A stretch of 64,000 bases of DNA from Bacillus sp. PAMC26568 (GCF_014235785.1 NZ_CP060137.1:3596001-3660000); one strand, 5' to 3'; positions 17,275 through 27,346 are shown, numbered from the stretch's first letter. Numbers and translations: made by a program. Notes: generated by a model from the letters alone, not told the origin.

Positions 17275-19500
17275 TTAAACAGCAGCTTCTTCCATTTCAT
17301 CACTCTTATTCTTTCTTATAGCAAAGGAGAAGTAAGCAATCGTGCCAATCATCATGGCTCCGATAAAAATGGCAAGAATTCCTGCCTGCTGCCACATGAA
17401 TTCAAAGTCGCCAGAAGAGATGACCGCTTTAAAACCCGAGACTGAGTATGTCATCGGCAGCCAAGCATTAAAGATCTGCAGTGCATTTGGTATTAGTTCA
17501 AGCGGGAATGTGCCTGCGCTTGTTGTGAGCTGCAAAATCAGGATAATAATGGCTACAAATCTTCCCGGGTCTCCTAATGAAGTTACCAGGAATTGGACAA
17601 GTGTAATAAATGTTAGACTTGTTATGATACTGAACAAGATGAAGTAAGGGACACTTTGGACTTCTATGTTTAATCCGTAAAGCAGAACAGCATCTGCAAG
17701 CAATGCCTGGATCACGCCAATGACGGCGAGAATGCCAAATTTGCTCATAAACCAGCCTAGTCCGCTTTTTGGAACATCAGCTGACTGTCTCAATGGGAAA
17801 ACAATGGACAGCAGCAGGGCTCCGACAAATAATCCTAGTGATAAGAAATAAGGAGCAAACCCTGTACCGTAGTTAGGAACAGCATTCACTTTTTCGTCTT
17901 TCACTTTCACAGGATCTGAAATCATTTCATAAACATCATCCGAACCGCCTGTATCTTTCGTTTCATCAGCTGCATCTCCAAGTTTGGATGAGAGCTCACC
18001 AGTTCCTTCTGAAAGCTCTTGGGCTCCACCATCAAGCTGACCCGCTCCAACTGCAAGCTGATTCGTGCCGTCTTGAAGTGAAGATGAACCATCTGCAAGT
18101 TTAGCAATTCCTGAGTTAAGTTCTCCGCCGCCTGCAGCTAGCTGTGCAGATCCTTCTTTTGCTTCAGCAAGCTTTTCGCCAAACGTTTTTAATCCGCCTG
18201 AAAGCTGCTGCTGACCTTTCATAATCTGTGTTGAACCATCGTATAGGGCTTCTTGACCTGAAACCAATTGATTGACTGCGCCTTCAGATTTTGTTTGTCC
18301 TGCGGCAAGCTGCCCGGATTTTTCTGAAAGAGTTGCCGCACCCTTTCCAAGCTCTGAGGCACCGGCAGATAGCTGCCCGAGACTGCCTTCAAGCTGCTTG
18401 CTTCCTTCAGATAATTGACTTACACCAAGTGCTGCTTCTTTTAGTTTCTGTTTTTCTGCATCCGGCAATGGCAGTTTCTCAATTTGAGGAAGCATTACTG
18501 CCAGCTGTTCATTCAGACTAGATAAACCCGCTGAAAGTTCAGCTGCACCTGCTGCTGCTGCTTCGTTTCCTTTTGAAAGCTCATTTAACTTGTTAGATAG
18601 CTGCTCCGCACCTGAGCTAAGCTGTGCTGAGCCATCCGTTAATTGCGGAGCTGATTCCTGCAGCTGCTTCATGCCTGCAAGAGATGCTGACAGTCCTTCG
18701 TTCAGCTTTACGGTCCCTTGTTCAGCTTGAACAGAACCGCTGTAAAGCCTTTCTCCGCCCTCTTGCAATTGACCAAGTCCGCTGTCTAAGCTAGTTAAAC
18801 CGCTTGTCAGCTCTTTAGAGCCTGCAGATGCGTCATTTAGCCCGTCTTTAAACGTAATCGATTTTTCTGCTAAAACCTGAAGATTTTCCTTCAGTTTGAA
18901 TGAACCTTCTTTTAAGTCGCCAACACCGTTGTTAATTTTACTTGCACCATCACTTGCTTCGCCAATTCCGTCTGCAAGCTTATCGATATTTTCAAAGATG
19001 CTTTCTGCGTACGTTTTTGTCAGTGTATTTGATACTTCCTCTTTGATTTGGGCAACTGCTGTTCCGCCGATTTGCCCTGATAAAAAGTTGTAGCCTTCAT
19101 TCGGAACGTATTTCAATTCCAATGATTGCGGCTTTTCATCCATTAAGGTTGTAGCATTTTTTGAAAAATTTTCAGGAATTTCAATCATCATATAGTATTG
19201 TTCATTTTCAAGCCCTTTTTGGGCTTCATTCTTTGAAACAAAATCCCATTTAAATTTTGGATTATCCTTTAAATTATCTACGAGTTCAGATCCAATTTTC
19301 AAATCCGTGCCTTCATAATCTGCTCCGCTGTCTTCATTCACAACGGCAACAGGCAGCTGATCTAATTGTTCATATGGATCCCAAAATGCCCAAAGGAACA
19401 TCCCTGCGTACATAAGCGGAATAAATAAGACCGCAAGCACTGGAACCAGTACCTTTCTGTTAGAAACAAGAGCCTTCCATTCTTTCGCAAGTAAACTCAT
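17275..19500 (-). CDS. yhgE: YhgE/Pip-family ABC-2-like membrane protein
   Basis: A 740-residue protein. Start chosen at 19500 because AGGAGGAG lies nine bases upstream; ten more codons are open but lack a ribosome site. One N-terminal membrane helix (about 18-40) leads to a long extracellular region of roughly 500 residues, rich in Gly, Ala, Ser, Leu and Gln, with repeated LxxGxxxLxxG-type blocks (for example QLSAGASELGKGAATLSEKS) that should form long helical bundles. Five or so C-terminal membrane helices follow. Known relatives include phage-infection protein (Pip) of lactococci and B. subtilis YhgE. It pairs with the TetR gene yhgD; a 23-base spaced inverted repeat lies before each gene. 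Confidence 0.9.
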   Translation of the reverse strand: MSLLAKEWKALVSNRKVLVPVLAVLFIPLMYAGMFLWAFWDPYEQLDQLPVAVVNEDSGADYEGTDLKIGSELVDNLKDNPKFKWDFVSKNEAQKGLENEQYYMMIEIPENFSKNATTLMDEKPQSLELKYVPNEGYNFLSGQIGGTAVAQIKEEVSNTLTKTYAESIFENIDKLADGIGEASDGASKINNGVGDLKEGSFKLKENLQVLAEKSITFKDGLNDASAGSKELTSGLTSLDSGLGQLQEGGERLYSGSVQAEQGTVKLNEGLSASLAGMKQLQESAPQLTDGSAQLSSGAEQLSNKLNELSKGNEAAAAGAAELSAGLSSLNEQLAVMLPQIEKLPLPDAEKQKLKEAALGVSQLSEGSKQLEGSLGQLSAGASELGKGAATLSEKSGQLAAGQTKSEGAVNQLVSGQEALYDGSTQIMKGQQQLSGGLKTFGEKLAEAKEGSAQLAAGGGELNSGIAKLADGSSSLQDGTNQLAVGAGQLDGGAQELSEGTGELSSKLGDAADETKDTGGSDDVYEMISDPVKVKDEKVNAVPNYGTGFAPYFLSLGLFVGALLLSIVFPLRQSADVPKSGLGWFMSKFGILAVIGVIQALLADAVLLYGLNIEVQSVPYFILFSIITSLTFITLVQFLVTSLGDPGRFVAIIILILQLTTSAGTFPLELIPNALQIFNAWLPMTYSVSGFKAVISSGDFEFMWQQAGILAIFIGAMMIGTIAYFSFAIRKNKSDEMEEAAV

Positions 19501-19530
19501 TAAAAAATCTCCTCCTATAAATATACACAT

Positions 19531-19553
19531 TGACCATTTTGTTCATTTAGTCA
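19531..19553. promoter_or_regulatory. Candidate YhgD operator upstream of yhgE
   Basis: A 23-base element starting TGACC and ending AGTCA. The same half-sites with the same total length lie upstream of yhgD at 20173-20195, which is why I link them to the TetR-type protein encoded between them. Confidence 0.5.
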
Positions 19554-19579
19554 TATTGGTGAAAAAAAGAGAGGACTAT

Positions 19580-20152
19580 CTATTTCGACAATCCTTTTAA
19601 TAGGTAAAGCTCAAACAGCTTGGCAATTTCTGCTTTTTCCAGCGGTTCATGATGTCTCTCCCAATCAAAAATCAGGGAAATATACAGCTTCATCATGACA
19701 AATGCTGTTACTTCAGGATTGCATTCTTTAAGCTCGCCTTTAGCAACTGCTGCTTCTATTTTTACAGCAATGAACTGCAAAATCATTTTCTCAAGACGCT
19801 GAACAACCTCTTTTACAGCAGGAGTGCCTACATCCGTGCTTTCTTGAAAAATTTTGATGGTGAATTGATGCTTTTTCCTAAATTCAAGGATGCTGTAAAG
19901 TGCACGATGAACATTTTCAAAAAAAGGCAAGTCTTCATCAATCACTTTTTCGGCTTCCTTGCGCATTTCGGCAAGGAGCGTAGAGACGATTTCATCGAAG
20001 AGCTCTTCTTTGTTTTTAAAGAACGTATAAATCGTTCCTTTTCCAACATTGGCAAGCTTTGCAACTGAATCCATCGTTGTCGCTTTATATCCGAAATGAG
20101 TAAACGATCTTGTGGCAGCTTCCACAATTAAATGTTTTCGATCAATGCTCAA
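19580..20152 (-). CDS. yhgD: TetR-family regulator YhgD
   Basis: A regulator of 190 residues. The N-terminal TetR helix-turn-helix (about 8-50) includes FTHFGYKATTMDSVAKLANVGKGTIYTFFKNKEELF; the C-terminal helical ligand domain is family-variable. The frame is open from a TTG at 20167, but that codon forms part of the TTGGAGG ribosome site, so the TTG at 20152 is the better start (the GTG at 20155 is possible). It probably represses yhgE and itself through the TGACC/AGTCA elements. Ligand unknown. Confidence 0.88.
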   Translation of the reverse strand: MSIDRKHLIVEAATRSFTHFGYKATTMDSVAKLANVGKGTIYTFFKNKEELFDEIVSTLLAEMRKEAEKVIDEDLPFFENVHRALYSILEFRKKHQFTIKIFQESTDVGTPAVKEVVQRLEKMILQFIAVKIEAAVAKGELKECNPEVTAFVMMKLYISLIFDWERHHEPLEKAEIAKLFELYLLKGLSK

Positions 20153-20172
20153 CACACTAACCTCCAATAAAA

Positions 20173-20195
20173 TGACCGAATGAGAAAATCAGTCA
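20173..20195. promoter_or_regulatory. Candidate YhgD self-operator
   Basis: A 23-base inverted repeat with half-sites TGACCGA and TCAGTCA (six of seven positions symmetrical), just upstream of the yhgD ribosome site. Confidence 0.5.
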
Positions 20196-20243
20196 GTGAG
20201 TACAAAAAATAATATATCATATGATTCAGCAGTTATCAAGAAC

Positions 20244-20271
20244 AAAAAAACAACTCTCTATTAAAGAGTTG
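20244..20271 (-). terminator. Terminator of the hemEHY operon
   Basis: Leftward stem CAACTCT/AGAGTTG followed by seven T. The stem begins inside the last codons of hemY, so the stop codon lies in the loop. Confidence 0.85.
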
Positions 20272-21682
20272 CCTTCTTAAGATAGTCCAATGCATTTGCA
20301 ACAGCTATTTTCCCTTGATCGATACAATCTGGGATTCCAACACCTGCATATGAGGCTCCAGCTAAAAACACCCCTGGATAGGAACTTATGATTTTTTCCT
20401 CTATTTCTTGGATTTGCTCTAGATGTCCGACATTGTATTGCGGCATCGCTTCTTTCCATCTCGACACCACTGTGAAATCAGGCTTTTGTTCGATCTTCAT
20501 AATTTTGTTCAAGTCTTCAAGTACAGCTGCAATGATTTCATGATCGGGCTGTTCGACAATCGCCTGGTCGCCTGCTTTTCCAACATAAGCTCTGATTAAC
20601 GCTTTGCCTGCCGGAACTGTATGCGGCCATTTGCGGTGGGTCCATGTACAGGCGGTAATCGTATAATCACCGTTTCGAGAAATAACAAACCCTGTCCCAT
20701 TACCTTCTATATCAATGGCCTCTTCAGGAAAAGCCATAGCAACAGTTGCAACTGATGTTGACGGCATTTCTTGCAAATAATGATAGTTTTCTTTGTCTGG
20801 AAGCATATTTGCTGTTTGCTGATGAGGAGTTGTCACGATTAATGTATCTGCTTCAATCACATCGCCATTACTTAATTTCAGTACATACCCGACAACTTTT
20901 TTAGTAATGCTTTCTACTTTAACACCTTTTAAAATTTTCGTATTTGTAAGTTTGCTTTCAGCAGCATCCACGAGTGTTTGCAAGCCGCCTTTAACCGTTT
21001 GGAAAATTCCTTTTTTCCGTGCAGGGTCATGTTTTTGGTTTGCTCTCGGCAGCCCTTTTTTCATCCCCAAAATCAAACTGCGGTGGTCCTGTTCCACTCT
21101 GTGAAACTGTGGAAAAGTTGACATTAGGCTCAGCTTGTCAATATCTCCGGCATAAATGCCTGAAAGCAAAGGCTCTATTAAATTTTCAACGACTTCATTT
21201 CCGAGTCGCCTTCTGAAAAAATGCCCAAGCGATTGATCGCCTGACTCTCTTCCAGCAGGAAGAATATAGTCTCCAGCAGCTCTTGCCTTCCCCAAAATAG
21301 AAAATAGCCCCGTAGTGACGAAAGGGAGAACTTGTGTAGGAATACCCATAACGGCACCAGCCGGGATCGGATGAAGCCGATCTCCCACCAGAACAAAAGA
21401 TCTCCCCGTTGCATTATTTACAAGTTCCGTTTGCAGTCCTACATCTTTTACAAATTGCGGTGCGCTTGCTTTTCTTTCAAGAAACGAGTCTGGACCCCGT
21501 TCAATAATGAATCCATCTTTGTGAACGGTTTGAATTTTTCCGCCTAGCCTTGGACTCGCTTCTATCAAGATTGATTCTATTTGAAGATCATGATCTATCA
21601 TTTCTTTTTGCAAATAAAATGCCGCGGATAACCCCGTTATCCCTCCGCCAATGATGACAACTTTCTGTTTTTTGTCAGTCAT
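20261..21682 (-). CDS. hemY: Coproporphyrinogen III / protoporphyrinogen oxidase
   Basis: An FAD-dependent oxidase of 473 residues (also called CgoX). The dinucleotide-binding motif VVIIGGGITGLSAAFYL lies at residues 9-25, ERGPDSFL near 57 belongs to the substrate/FAD region, and the C-terminal GASYAGVGIPDCIDQGK is the conserved FAD-contact motif. In Gram-positive bacteria it oxidises coproporphyrinogen III to coproporphyrin III in the coproporphyrin-dependent heme route. It follows hemH by 22 bases and closes the operon. Length and motifs match B. subtilis HemY. Confidence 0.96.
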   Translation of the reverse strand: MTDKKQKVVIIGGGITGLSAAFYLQKEMIDHDLQIESILIEASPRLGGKIQTVHKDGFIIERGPDSFLERKASAPQFVKDVGLQTELVNNATGRSFVLVGDRLHPIPAGAVMGIPTQVLPFVTTGLFSILGKARAAGDYILPAGRESGDQSLGHFFRRRLGNEVVENLIEPLLSGIYAGDIDKLSLMSTFPQFHRVEQDHRSLILGMKKGLPRANQKHDPARKKGIFQTVKGGLQTLVDAAESKLTNTKILKGVKVESITKKVVGYVLKLSNGDVIEADTLIVTTPHQQTANMLPDKENYHYLQEMPSTSVATVAMAFPEEAIDIEGNGTGFVISRNGDYTITACTWTHRKWPHTVPAGKALIRAYVGKAGDQAIVEQPDHEIIAAVLEDLNKIMKIEQKPDFTVVSRWKEAMPQYNVGHLEQIQEIEEKIISSYPGVFLAGASYAGVGIPDCIDQGKIAVANALDYLKKATL

Positions 21683-21704
21683 TGTTTATCGCCTTCTTTT
21701 TTGT

Positions 21705-22643
21705 TTACTTTTTCATTGATAGCTCTTTTAGCACTACTGTCGCTAAGCAATCTATGAACTCATCCTTAGCGTTTGGCATTTCCGGTCTGAAATACTTGGC
21801 GCCAAGTTCGTCTGTTACGACCTTACATTCATAATCATTATCGTACAGAACCTCAAGATGGTCTGCAACAAACCCGACTGGAATATAGACAAATGTACGA
21901 TATCCTTTTTCTTCATAAAGATCTCTTGTTAAGTCCTGTACATCAGGTCCTAGCCACGGTTCGGGAGTATTGCCTGCACTTTGCCAGCCAATCTCATAGT
22001 TTTCAATGCCTGCAGCTTCAGCAATCAGATCTGCCGTTTCCTGAAGCTGATTTGGATATGGATCTCCAGCTGCAATAATTTTTTCGGGCAGACTGTGTGC
22101 AGAGACAATTAATACAGCTTTCTCTCTTTCTTCCGCTGTCATTGCTGCATACGTTTCTTTCACTTTTTTCGTCCAATAATCAATAAATTTAGGCTCCTTA
22201 TACCAGCTCTCAACAGAAGTGATCTTTAATCCGCCCAGATTCTCTGCTTCCTGCTTTGCCCGTCCGTTATATGATTTAACGCTGAAAGTTGAGAAATGAG
22301 GAGCAAGAACGATGCTGACTGCTTGTTCAATTCCATCTTCTTTCATTTGTTTAACTGCATCTTCTACGAATGGCTCAATATGCTTAAGTCCTAAGTACAT
22401 TTTGAAATCAACTTCATCCTGAATCGCATTTAAATGTTCTTCTAGTGATTTTGCCTGATCCAAAGTGGTTTTAGCCAGAGGAGAAATGCCTCCAATTGCC
22501 TCGTAGCGGTCTTTTAAATCTTGCAGCATTTCAGGTGCTGGTGTGCGCCCGTGTCTAATATGCGTGTAATACCGTTCAATATCTTCTTCTTTGTATGGAG
22601 TTCCGTAGGCCATGACGAGAAGCCCCATTTTTTTCTTTGTCAT
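21705..22643 (-). CDS. hemH: Coproporphyrin III ferrochelatase
   Basis: Ferrochelatase of 312 residues (CpfC), inserting ferrous iron into coproporphyrin III. Family signatures are clear: [12 protein letters not shown] at the N-terminus, the conserved His in [10 protein letters not shown] near 185, [11 protein letters not shown] and the late [14 protein letters not shown] with its catalytic Glu. The frame opens at 22658 with ATGAGGTGT, but GAGG there is the ribosome site, so I start at the ATG at 22643, which gives the length and N-terminus usual for Bacillus. It is translated between hemE and hemY; a repeat element separates it from hemE. Confidence 0.96.
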   Translation of the reverse strand: MTKKKMGLLVMAYGTPYKEEDIERYYTHIRHGRTPAPEMLQDLKDRYEAIGGISPLAKTTLDQAKSLEEHLNAIQDEVDFKMYLGLKHIEPFVEDAVKQMKEDGIEQAVSIVLAPHFSTFSVKSYNGRAKQEAENLGGLKITSVESWYKEPKFIDYWTKKVKETYAAMTAEEREKAVLIVSAHSLPEKIIAAGDPYPNQLQETADLIAEAAGIENYEIGWQSAGNTPEPWLGPDVQDLTRDLYEEKGYRTFVYIPVGFVADHLEVLYDNDYECKVVTDELGAKYFRPEMPNAKDEFIDCLATVVLKELSMKK

Positions 22644-22678
22644 TTTCATACACCTCATTGGTTAGTCTTACAATAGAA

Positions 22679-22855
22679 TAGCGGAATCGTCCGTTTAGCT
22701 CAGGCATGGCAGAGCCATTCTGACCGAGGAGTTGGGCGATGGAGCTAGACATCAATGCGAAAAACTTTATCCTTTCTTATCTCTGAACGAAAGCGCAGAC
22801 ACCTTGGTCAGCTCACGAAGATTTCACAGTGAGCTACGCGCCGGAGCTGCATAAA
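22679..22855. repeat. Dispersed intergenic repeat inside the hemE-hemH gap
   Basis: Copy of a repeat family whose core, running through CTGACCGAGGAGTTGGGCG, is at 22714-22746 here; related copies are at 28741, 36811 and 41598. A second part includes a strong hairpin: AGCTCAC at 22810-22816 pairs with GTGAGCT at 22829-22835. It interrupts an otherwise tight heme operon without an obvious U-tract, so transcription may continue through it. No open reading frame of note. Confidence 0.65.
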
Positions 22856-22912
22856 TCTGTATAAAATCATGAACTGAAACTTATTTTGCCATTACTTATT
22901 CAAGTTTCCAAA

Positions 22913-23974
22913 TCAGATGCTCTGAGCACGCTTGGAAGTTTTTGTATATTCATGGATAAATGCTGTTAATCGTCTAAGAACATCCGGATTTACAGAAGGA
23001 AAAACACCATGTCCAAGATTAAAGATATAACCATCCTGCTTCATTCCTTGATCAAGAATGGCCTTTGCACGCTCTTCGATAACATCCCAAGGAGCAAGCA
23101 AAATAGCTGGATCAAGGTTCCCCATTAACGTTTTCGTCATGCCCATATCACGCGCTTGTTCCACTTGCAGCCTCCAATCTAGCCCTACAACATCAAGAGG
23201 AAGATCATGCCAAACATGTGCAAGGTGGCTTGCTCCGACTCCGAACATGATCATTGGGACATTCTCTTCTTTCATGGAAGTGAAAATTCTTTCCATTACA
23301 GGTTTGATATAGAAACGATAATCTGATTCATTTAAAGCGCCGACCCATGAATCAAAAATTTGAATCGCTTTTGCCCCTGCATGAATTTGAGCCTTCAGGT
23401 AAATAATTGTCATATCCGCAAGTTTGTCCATTAATGCAAACCACGCTTTAGGCTCTGCATACATGAATGCTTTTGTTTTGTTGTAATTTTTCGAAGGACC
23501 GCCTTCAATCATATAACTAGCCATTGTAAATGGCGCTCCCGCAAACCCGATCAAAGGGACATTCAATTGTTCAGTCGTCAGTAATTTGATTGTATCCAGA
23601 ACATATGGAATGTCACTTTCAGGATCGATCTCTCCCAAATTCAGAACATCCTGAAGAGAACGAATCGGATTGTCAATGACGGGACCAATACCAGACTTGA
23701 TTTCGACATCTACACCAATCGATGGAAGCGGTGTCATGATATCTTTATATAAAATAGCCGCATCTACACCATACTGCTCAACAGGCAATCGTGTGACATA
23801 CGCACATAGCTCAGGCTGATGCGTGATTTCAAACAGACTGTATTTTTCCTTAATTGCACGATATTCGGGCTGAGATCTGCCTGCTTGTCTCATATACCAT
23901 ACTGGAACATGGTCTGTTTTTTCACCCCTGCACGCTTTCAAGAATGTATCATTGAATTGCTTTGTATCCGTCAT
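22913..23974 (-). CDS. hemE: Uroporphyrinogen decarboxylase
   Basis: A 353-residue enzyme converting uroporphyrinogen III to coproporphyrinogen III in the cytoplasm. The N-terminal signature [16 protein letters not shown] (about 25-40) carries the substrate-binding Arg residues; [17 protein letters not shown] and the catalytic-region Asp/Tyr residues are present, and NLGHGVFP near 320 is the C-terminal signature. Length equals that of the B. subtilis enzyme. It is the first gene of the heme operon. Confidence 0.97.
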   Translation of the reverse strand: MTDTKQFNDTFLKACRGEKTDHVPVWYMRQAGRSQPEYRAIKEKYSLFEITHQPELCAYVTRLPVEQYGVDAAILYKDIMTPLPSIGVDVEIKSGIGPVIDNPIRSLQDVLNLGEIDPESDIPYVLDTIKLLTTEQLNVPLIGFAGAPFTMASYMIEGGPSKNYNKTKAFMYAEPKAWFALMDKLADMTIIYLKAQIHAGAKAIQIFDSWVGALNESDYRFYIKPVMERIFTSMKEENVPMIMFGVGASHLAHVWHDLPLDVVGLDWRLQVEQARDMGMTKTLMGNLDPAILLAPWDVIEERAKAILDQGMKQDGYIFNLGHGVFPSVNPDVLRRLTAFIHEYTKTSKRAQSI

Positions 23975-24255
23975 AAACCTTCATATCCACCTTTCTATGT
24001 AAAACAAGGCTGCTTTCGCAAAAATTGTTGTTTTTCGTTGATTTACTAATTCCTGCAAATTCCAAGCGTTTCTTGCTCTATTCTAATAAAATCTATTAAA
24101 ATACACCCTTTCACGCTATTTTGTGCGGAAGTACAACAATTTCTTAGAAAAGTGCCTAAAACAAACACGTTATCCTATGTTTTTTGCTTCTTACACTATA
24201 ACTGTTTCATTCAAAGAAGTATAGATTTCACAAATAAATGTCAAAAAATTGACGT
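23975..24255. other. AT-rich leader region between hemE and pbpF
   Basis: About 280 bases separate the hemE start from the end of the pbpF transcript. I examined both strands for reading frames and promoter pairs and saw no plausible gene and no convincing -35/-10 pair, although the hemE promoter must lie here or further upstream. Confidence 0.5.
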
Positions 24256-24299
24256 AATCAAGCAGCATGCAGGATAAAATCCAGGCATTCTGCTTGATT
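24256..24299 (-). terminator. Hairpin after pbpF
   Basis: AATCAAGCAG at 24256-24265 pairs with CTGCTTGATT at 24290-24299, extended inward by GC-containing pairs. It directly follows the pbpF stop; the U-rich stretch (AATTTTTTG) begins several bases later, so efficiency is uncertain. Confidence 0.6.
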
Positions 24300-24301
24300 T
24301 A

Positions 24302-26443
24302 TTAAGGTGCAGAAGTAAAGAGTTTTGGTTTAACTGGTTTTGAGCCTTCCCCTTCTTGGTCAGTTTGCTCATTATATGGAACAACTTTATATGAAGCCTC
24401 TGAAAATAGGTTAGAGTATGGTATTTCATAGGAATTCTTGCCTTTAACATACCCCACAAGCTTCTCTTTGCCACCGCTTGTTTCATAGATTCTGTATATA
24501 ACACGTTCATCTTTTTGAGCTGCCCAGTTCAGCGTAACCGTAAATAAACCGAGCGGCTTAAACGAAAATTTTGCATCTACATCCTCAAGGTTTTTCAGCC
24601 TGATTGGTTCTTCCAGGTCCTCTATGCCTTTTGGAAGATTGAAGGCAACATTTTGATCTAGAGAAGAATCACTTAATATATCCTTAAACAGCTTTGTTGG
24701 ATATGAGCTGCCAGAAACAAGATGCTGTTTTTTATTTGTAATGTCATATCCCATCCAAAGAGCTCCAGAAACTTCAGGTGTATAGCCTACAAACCACGCA
24801 TCCTTGACAGCACCTTTCTTCTCAGGATACGAGGTTGTTCCGGTTTTGCCGGCAAGATCCCCTTCGAATGCACCCGTTTTTCCTGTCCCATCTTCCACAA
24901 CCTCCTGCAGCATTCTCGTCATATTCCATGCTGTCTGAGCTGAGAATATCCGTTCTTTCTCCTGTTTCATTTCACCGATCAAGTTAGAATCACGATCTTC
25001 TATTTTCCGGATGACAAATGGTTCACTATAAGTACCATGATCTGCAAACGATCTGTATGCATTAGCAAGCTGCAAAGGAGAAACCCCTTCCTTTAATCCT
25101 CCGAGAGCAATAGCCAATCCGTTATCTTCTATTTGCAGACCTGCTTTCTCCAAATACCGCTTGCTCTTGGAAATGCCTATTTCATTCAATGCCCAAACAG
25201 CAGGTGCATTTTTAGAAACAGCAATGGCATCATACATTGTCACCTCTTCGTCATACTGCTGATCATTATTTTTCGGCTGATATCCTGCGTACGATACTGG
25301 TTTATCTTCAAGCAGAGAATATGGGCCAAATTCATCTTCTTCCATCGCTGGCGCATAGACAGCAAGCGGCTTAAATGTTGAACCTGGCTGTCTTTTTGTA
25401 TTCACGCGATTATTGCCTTTCTGTGCGTAATTTCTTCCCCCTATTGCAGCTAAAACCCCGCCTGATTTATTATCAAGAAGGACAAATGCCCCTTCTGAAT
25501 TTTTGTCTGTTCCAGGAAAATACTCTTCTTTTTTAAATAACTCATACGCTTTTTCCTGCATTTCCATATTCAGAGGAACTGTCACTGTATATCCTCCGCG
25601 CATTAATTCTTCATTGGATAATGCATACCTTTCTTTCGCTTCATCCATTACCATATCAATGTATGTTGTCAGCCAAGGAGTTTCCGATTCTTCTGATATG
25701 TTTAATCCAAGGGTCCGACCTTGTGCCCGGACCACTTCCTCAGACGTTAAATAATTTTGGTCCCCCATGAGGCTTAAAATGGTATCGCGGCGTTCTTTGC
25801 TTCGCTCAGGATGCAGAAGCGGCGAATAATTTGACGGAGCTTTAGGAATTCCTGCAAGCATCGCCCCTTCTTCAACCGTCAAATCCGAGACATCTTTGTT
25901 GAAATAATAGAGAGCAGCACTTTGAATTCCGTAAGCACCATGACCAAAATAAACTTGATTCAAATACAGCTCAAGCAATTTGTTTTTACTGTATTTGTTT
26001 TCTAGGCTCATTGCGATTGCTGCTTCTTTCATTTTTCTAAAAAAAGATTTTTCATTTGAGAGGAAGGTATTTTTCGCAAGCTGCTGGGTAATCGTACTTC
26101 CTCCTTCCACCTTTTCACCTGCAAGCAAATCTTTATATATAGCTCTTGAGATGGATTTCATATCAATCCCGTTATGTTCATAATACCTCTGATCTTCCAC
26201 AGCAATAAATGCATTGCGAACATGAACCGGAATTTCTTTTATCGTGACAGGTTCGCGGTTCTGTAAATACAGGTCTGTAACTTTTTTGCCTTGCAAGTCC
26301 ACTAACGTTGTTGTTGAATCCATAACAAGCTTTTTCTCATCAATGGAATAATCTCCAATCAATAAGATAATTAGATAGACACCAAGAGCAATAAGTGCTG
26401 TTGAAAGTGCAACCAGAGCTGAAATAATGACTTTTTTCCACAT
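24302..26443 (-). CDS. pbpF: Class A penicillin-binding protein PbpF
   Basis: Bifunctional murein synthase of 713 residues. A single N-terminal membrane anchor (about 7-30) is followed by the glycosyltransferase-51 domain (EDQRYYEHNGID with the catalytic Glu, then GGSTITQQLAKN) and a transpeptidase domain with the active-site Ser in RQPGSTFKP, SKN as the second motif and KTGTT as the third. A fibronectin-III-like tail seems to end the protein (about 615-700). ATG start behind GGGAGGTGACGAC. In B. subtilis PbpF is linked to spore peptidoglycan synthesis; the same position beside hemE supports orthology. Confidence 0.95.
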   Translation of the reverse strand: MWKKVIISALVALSTALIALGVYLIILLIGDYSIDEKKLVMDSTTTLVDLQGKKVTDLYLQNREPVTIKEIPVHVRNAFIAVEDQRYYEHNGIDMKSISRAIYKDLLAGEKVEGGSTITQQLAKNTFLSNEKSFFRKMKEAAIAMSLENKYSKNKLLELYLNQVYFGHGAYGIQSAALYYFNKDVSDLTVEEGAMLAGIPKAPSNYSPLLHPERSKERRDTILSLMGDQNYLTSEEVVRAQGRTLGLNISEESETPWLTTYIDMVMDEAKERYALSNEELMRGGYTVTVPLNMEMQEKAYELFKKEEYFPGTDKNSEGAFVLLDNKSGGVLAAIGGRNYAQKGNNRVNTKRQPGSTFKPLAVYAPAMEEDEFGPYSLLEDKPVSYAGYQPKNNDQQYDEEVTMYDAIAVSKNAPAVWALNEIGISKSKRYLEKAGLQIEDNGLAIALGGLKEGVSPLQLANAYRSFADHGTYSEPFVIRKIEDRDSNLIGEMKQEKERIFSAQTAWNMTRMLQEVVEDGTGKTGAFEGDLAGKTGTTSYPEKKGAVKDAWFVGYTPEVSGALWMGYDITNKKQHLVSGSSYPTKLFKDILSDSSLDQNVAFNLPKGIEDLEEPIRLKNLEDVDAKFSFKPLGLFTVTLNWAAQKDERVIYRIYETSGGKEKLVGYVKGKNSYEIPYSNLFSEASYKVVPYNEQTDQEGEGSKPVKPKLFTSAP

Positions 26444-26626
26444 GTCGTCACCTCCCGTTTCTTCGTGTTATATAGAAAAAATTGATTCAATATTTGTCGT
26501 CACATGGACTTTCACTATTACTATTTATTATTGTTAAATAAAGGAATGAATATGTATTACTTGGGTTGAAAATAGCCATATTTATATAATCATTGTTATA
26601 ATGAAACAAAAAGAGGTGAATGTAAA

Positions 26627-27133
26627 ATGAATTTTTATGTCACATTTGGATCTGCAGACTATTTATCAAAAACAGCAGCTGAAAATAAAGATGAAAAGAT
26701 GCTGCTGATGCAAAACGAAGATAAAGGAATTCTTTTTCACGAGACCGAAACGTCTTCTGTTTTTAAAGAACCAAAAAAGTATGAAGTTCTTGATGGAACA
26801 GGAAATTTCCAGAACGGAAGCTATGCGGTGCTGAATAACATTCCTGTAAGTGACGAGGGTAAACCATTGTTTGAACAGCGTTTTAAAGAGCGTGCACGTA
26901 TGATTGAAGGCGAACCAGGATTTGTTGCCATTCGTGTATTAAGACCCAAAAATGATGATACATACGTCATCCTTACTTTATGGGATGATGAAAAATCCTT
27001 TAAAAACTGGCAGGAGTCTAAAGCTTATGATCAGGCCCACAAGAAACGGGGAACAAGTGAAGGCGTAGATCAAAAGTCAATTTTCCCAAGACCTTCCTTT
27101 GTTACAACATATCATGCTGTCGAAAAAAACTGA
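26627..27133 (+). CDS. hmoB: Heme-degrading monooxygenase HmoB
   Basis: A 168-residue protein with a C-terminal ABM (antibiotic biosynthesis monooxygenase) fold of about residues 65-150. FEQRFKERARMIEGEPGFVAIRVLRP and YVILTLWDDEKSFKNWQESKAY carry the usual strand-helix pattern. The N-terminal 60 residues match the two-part architecture of B. subtilis HmoB (YhgC). It should open heme to release iron in the cytoplasm and lies near the heme-synthesis genes, divergent from pbpF. Start behind AGAGGTGAATGTAAA. Confidence 0.9.
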   Translation: MNFYVTFGSADYLSKTAAENKDEKMLLMQNEDKGILFHETETSSVFKEPKKYEVLDGTGNFQNGSYAVLNNIPVSDEGKPLFEQRFKERARMIEGEPGFVAIRVLRPKNDDTYVILTLWDDEKSFKNWQESKAYDQAHKKRGTSEGVDQKSIFPRPSFVTTYHAVEKN

Positions 27134-27161
27134 AGAAGTCGAATAAAATAGAATTGAATTG

Positions 27162-27189
27162 AACCTACGCTATAAGCGGAGGTTTTTTT
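27162..27189 (+). terminator. Terminator after hmoB
   Basis: AACCTACGCT pairs with AGCGGAGGTT around ATA with one internal mismatch, followed by seven T. Confidence 0.85.
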
Positions 27190-27346
27190 ATATTATAGAC
27201 AATATTTCCTTGGAAATGACAGCATTCTTCACTGCTGAAATCAACTACTGCCCCTTATTTCTTTTAAAATAACAATCACACCCTTATCCCCCTCACATAA
27301 CCTGTATTACACAATTAGAATATAGGCATATACAGGAGTGATTCAT

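Noticed and set aside
26584..26598. Fur-box-like sequence over the hmoB promoter
   Set aside because: Only about ten of fourteen fixed positions fit, in an AT-rich stretch; not enough to call iron control.
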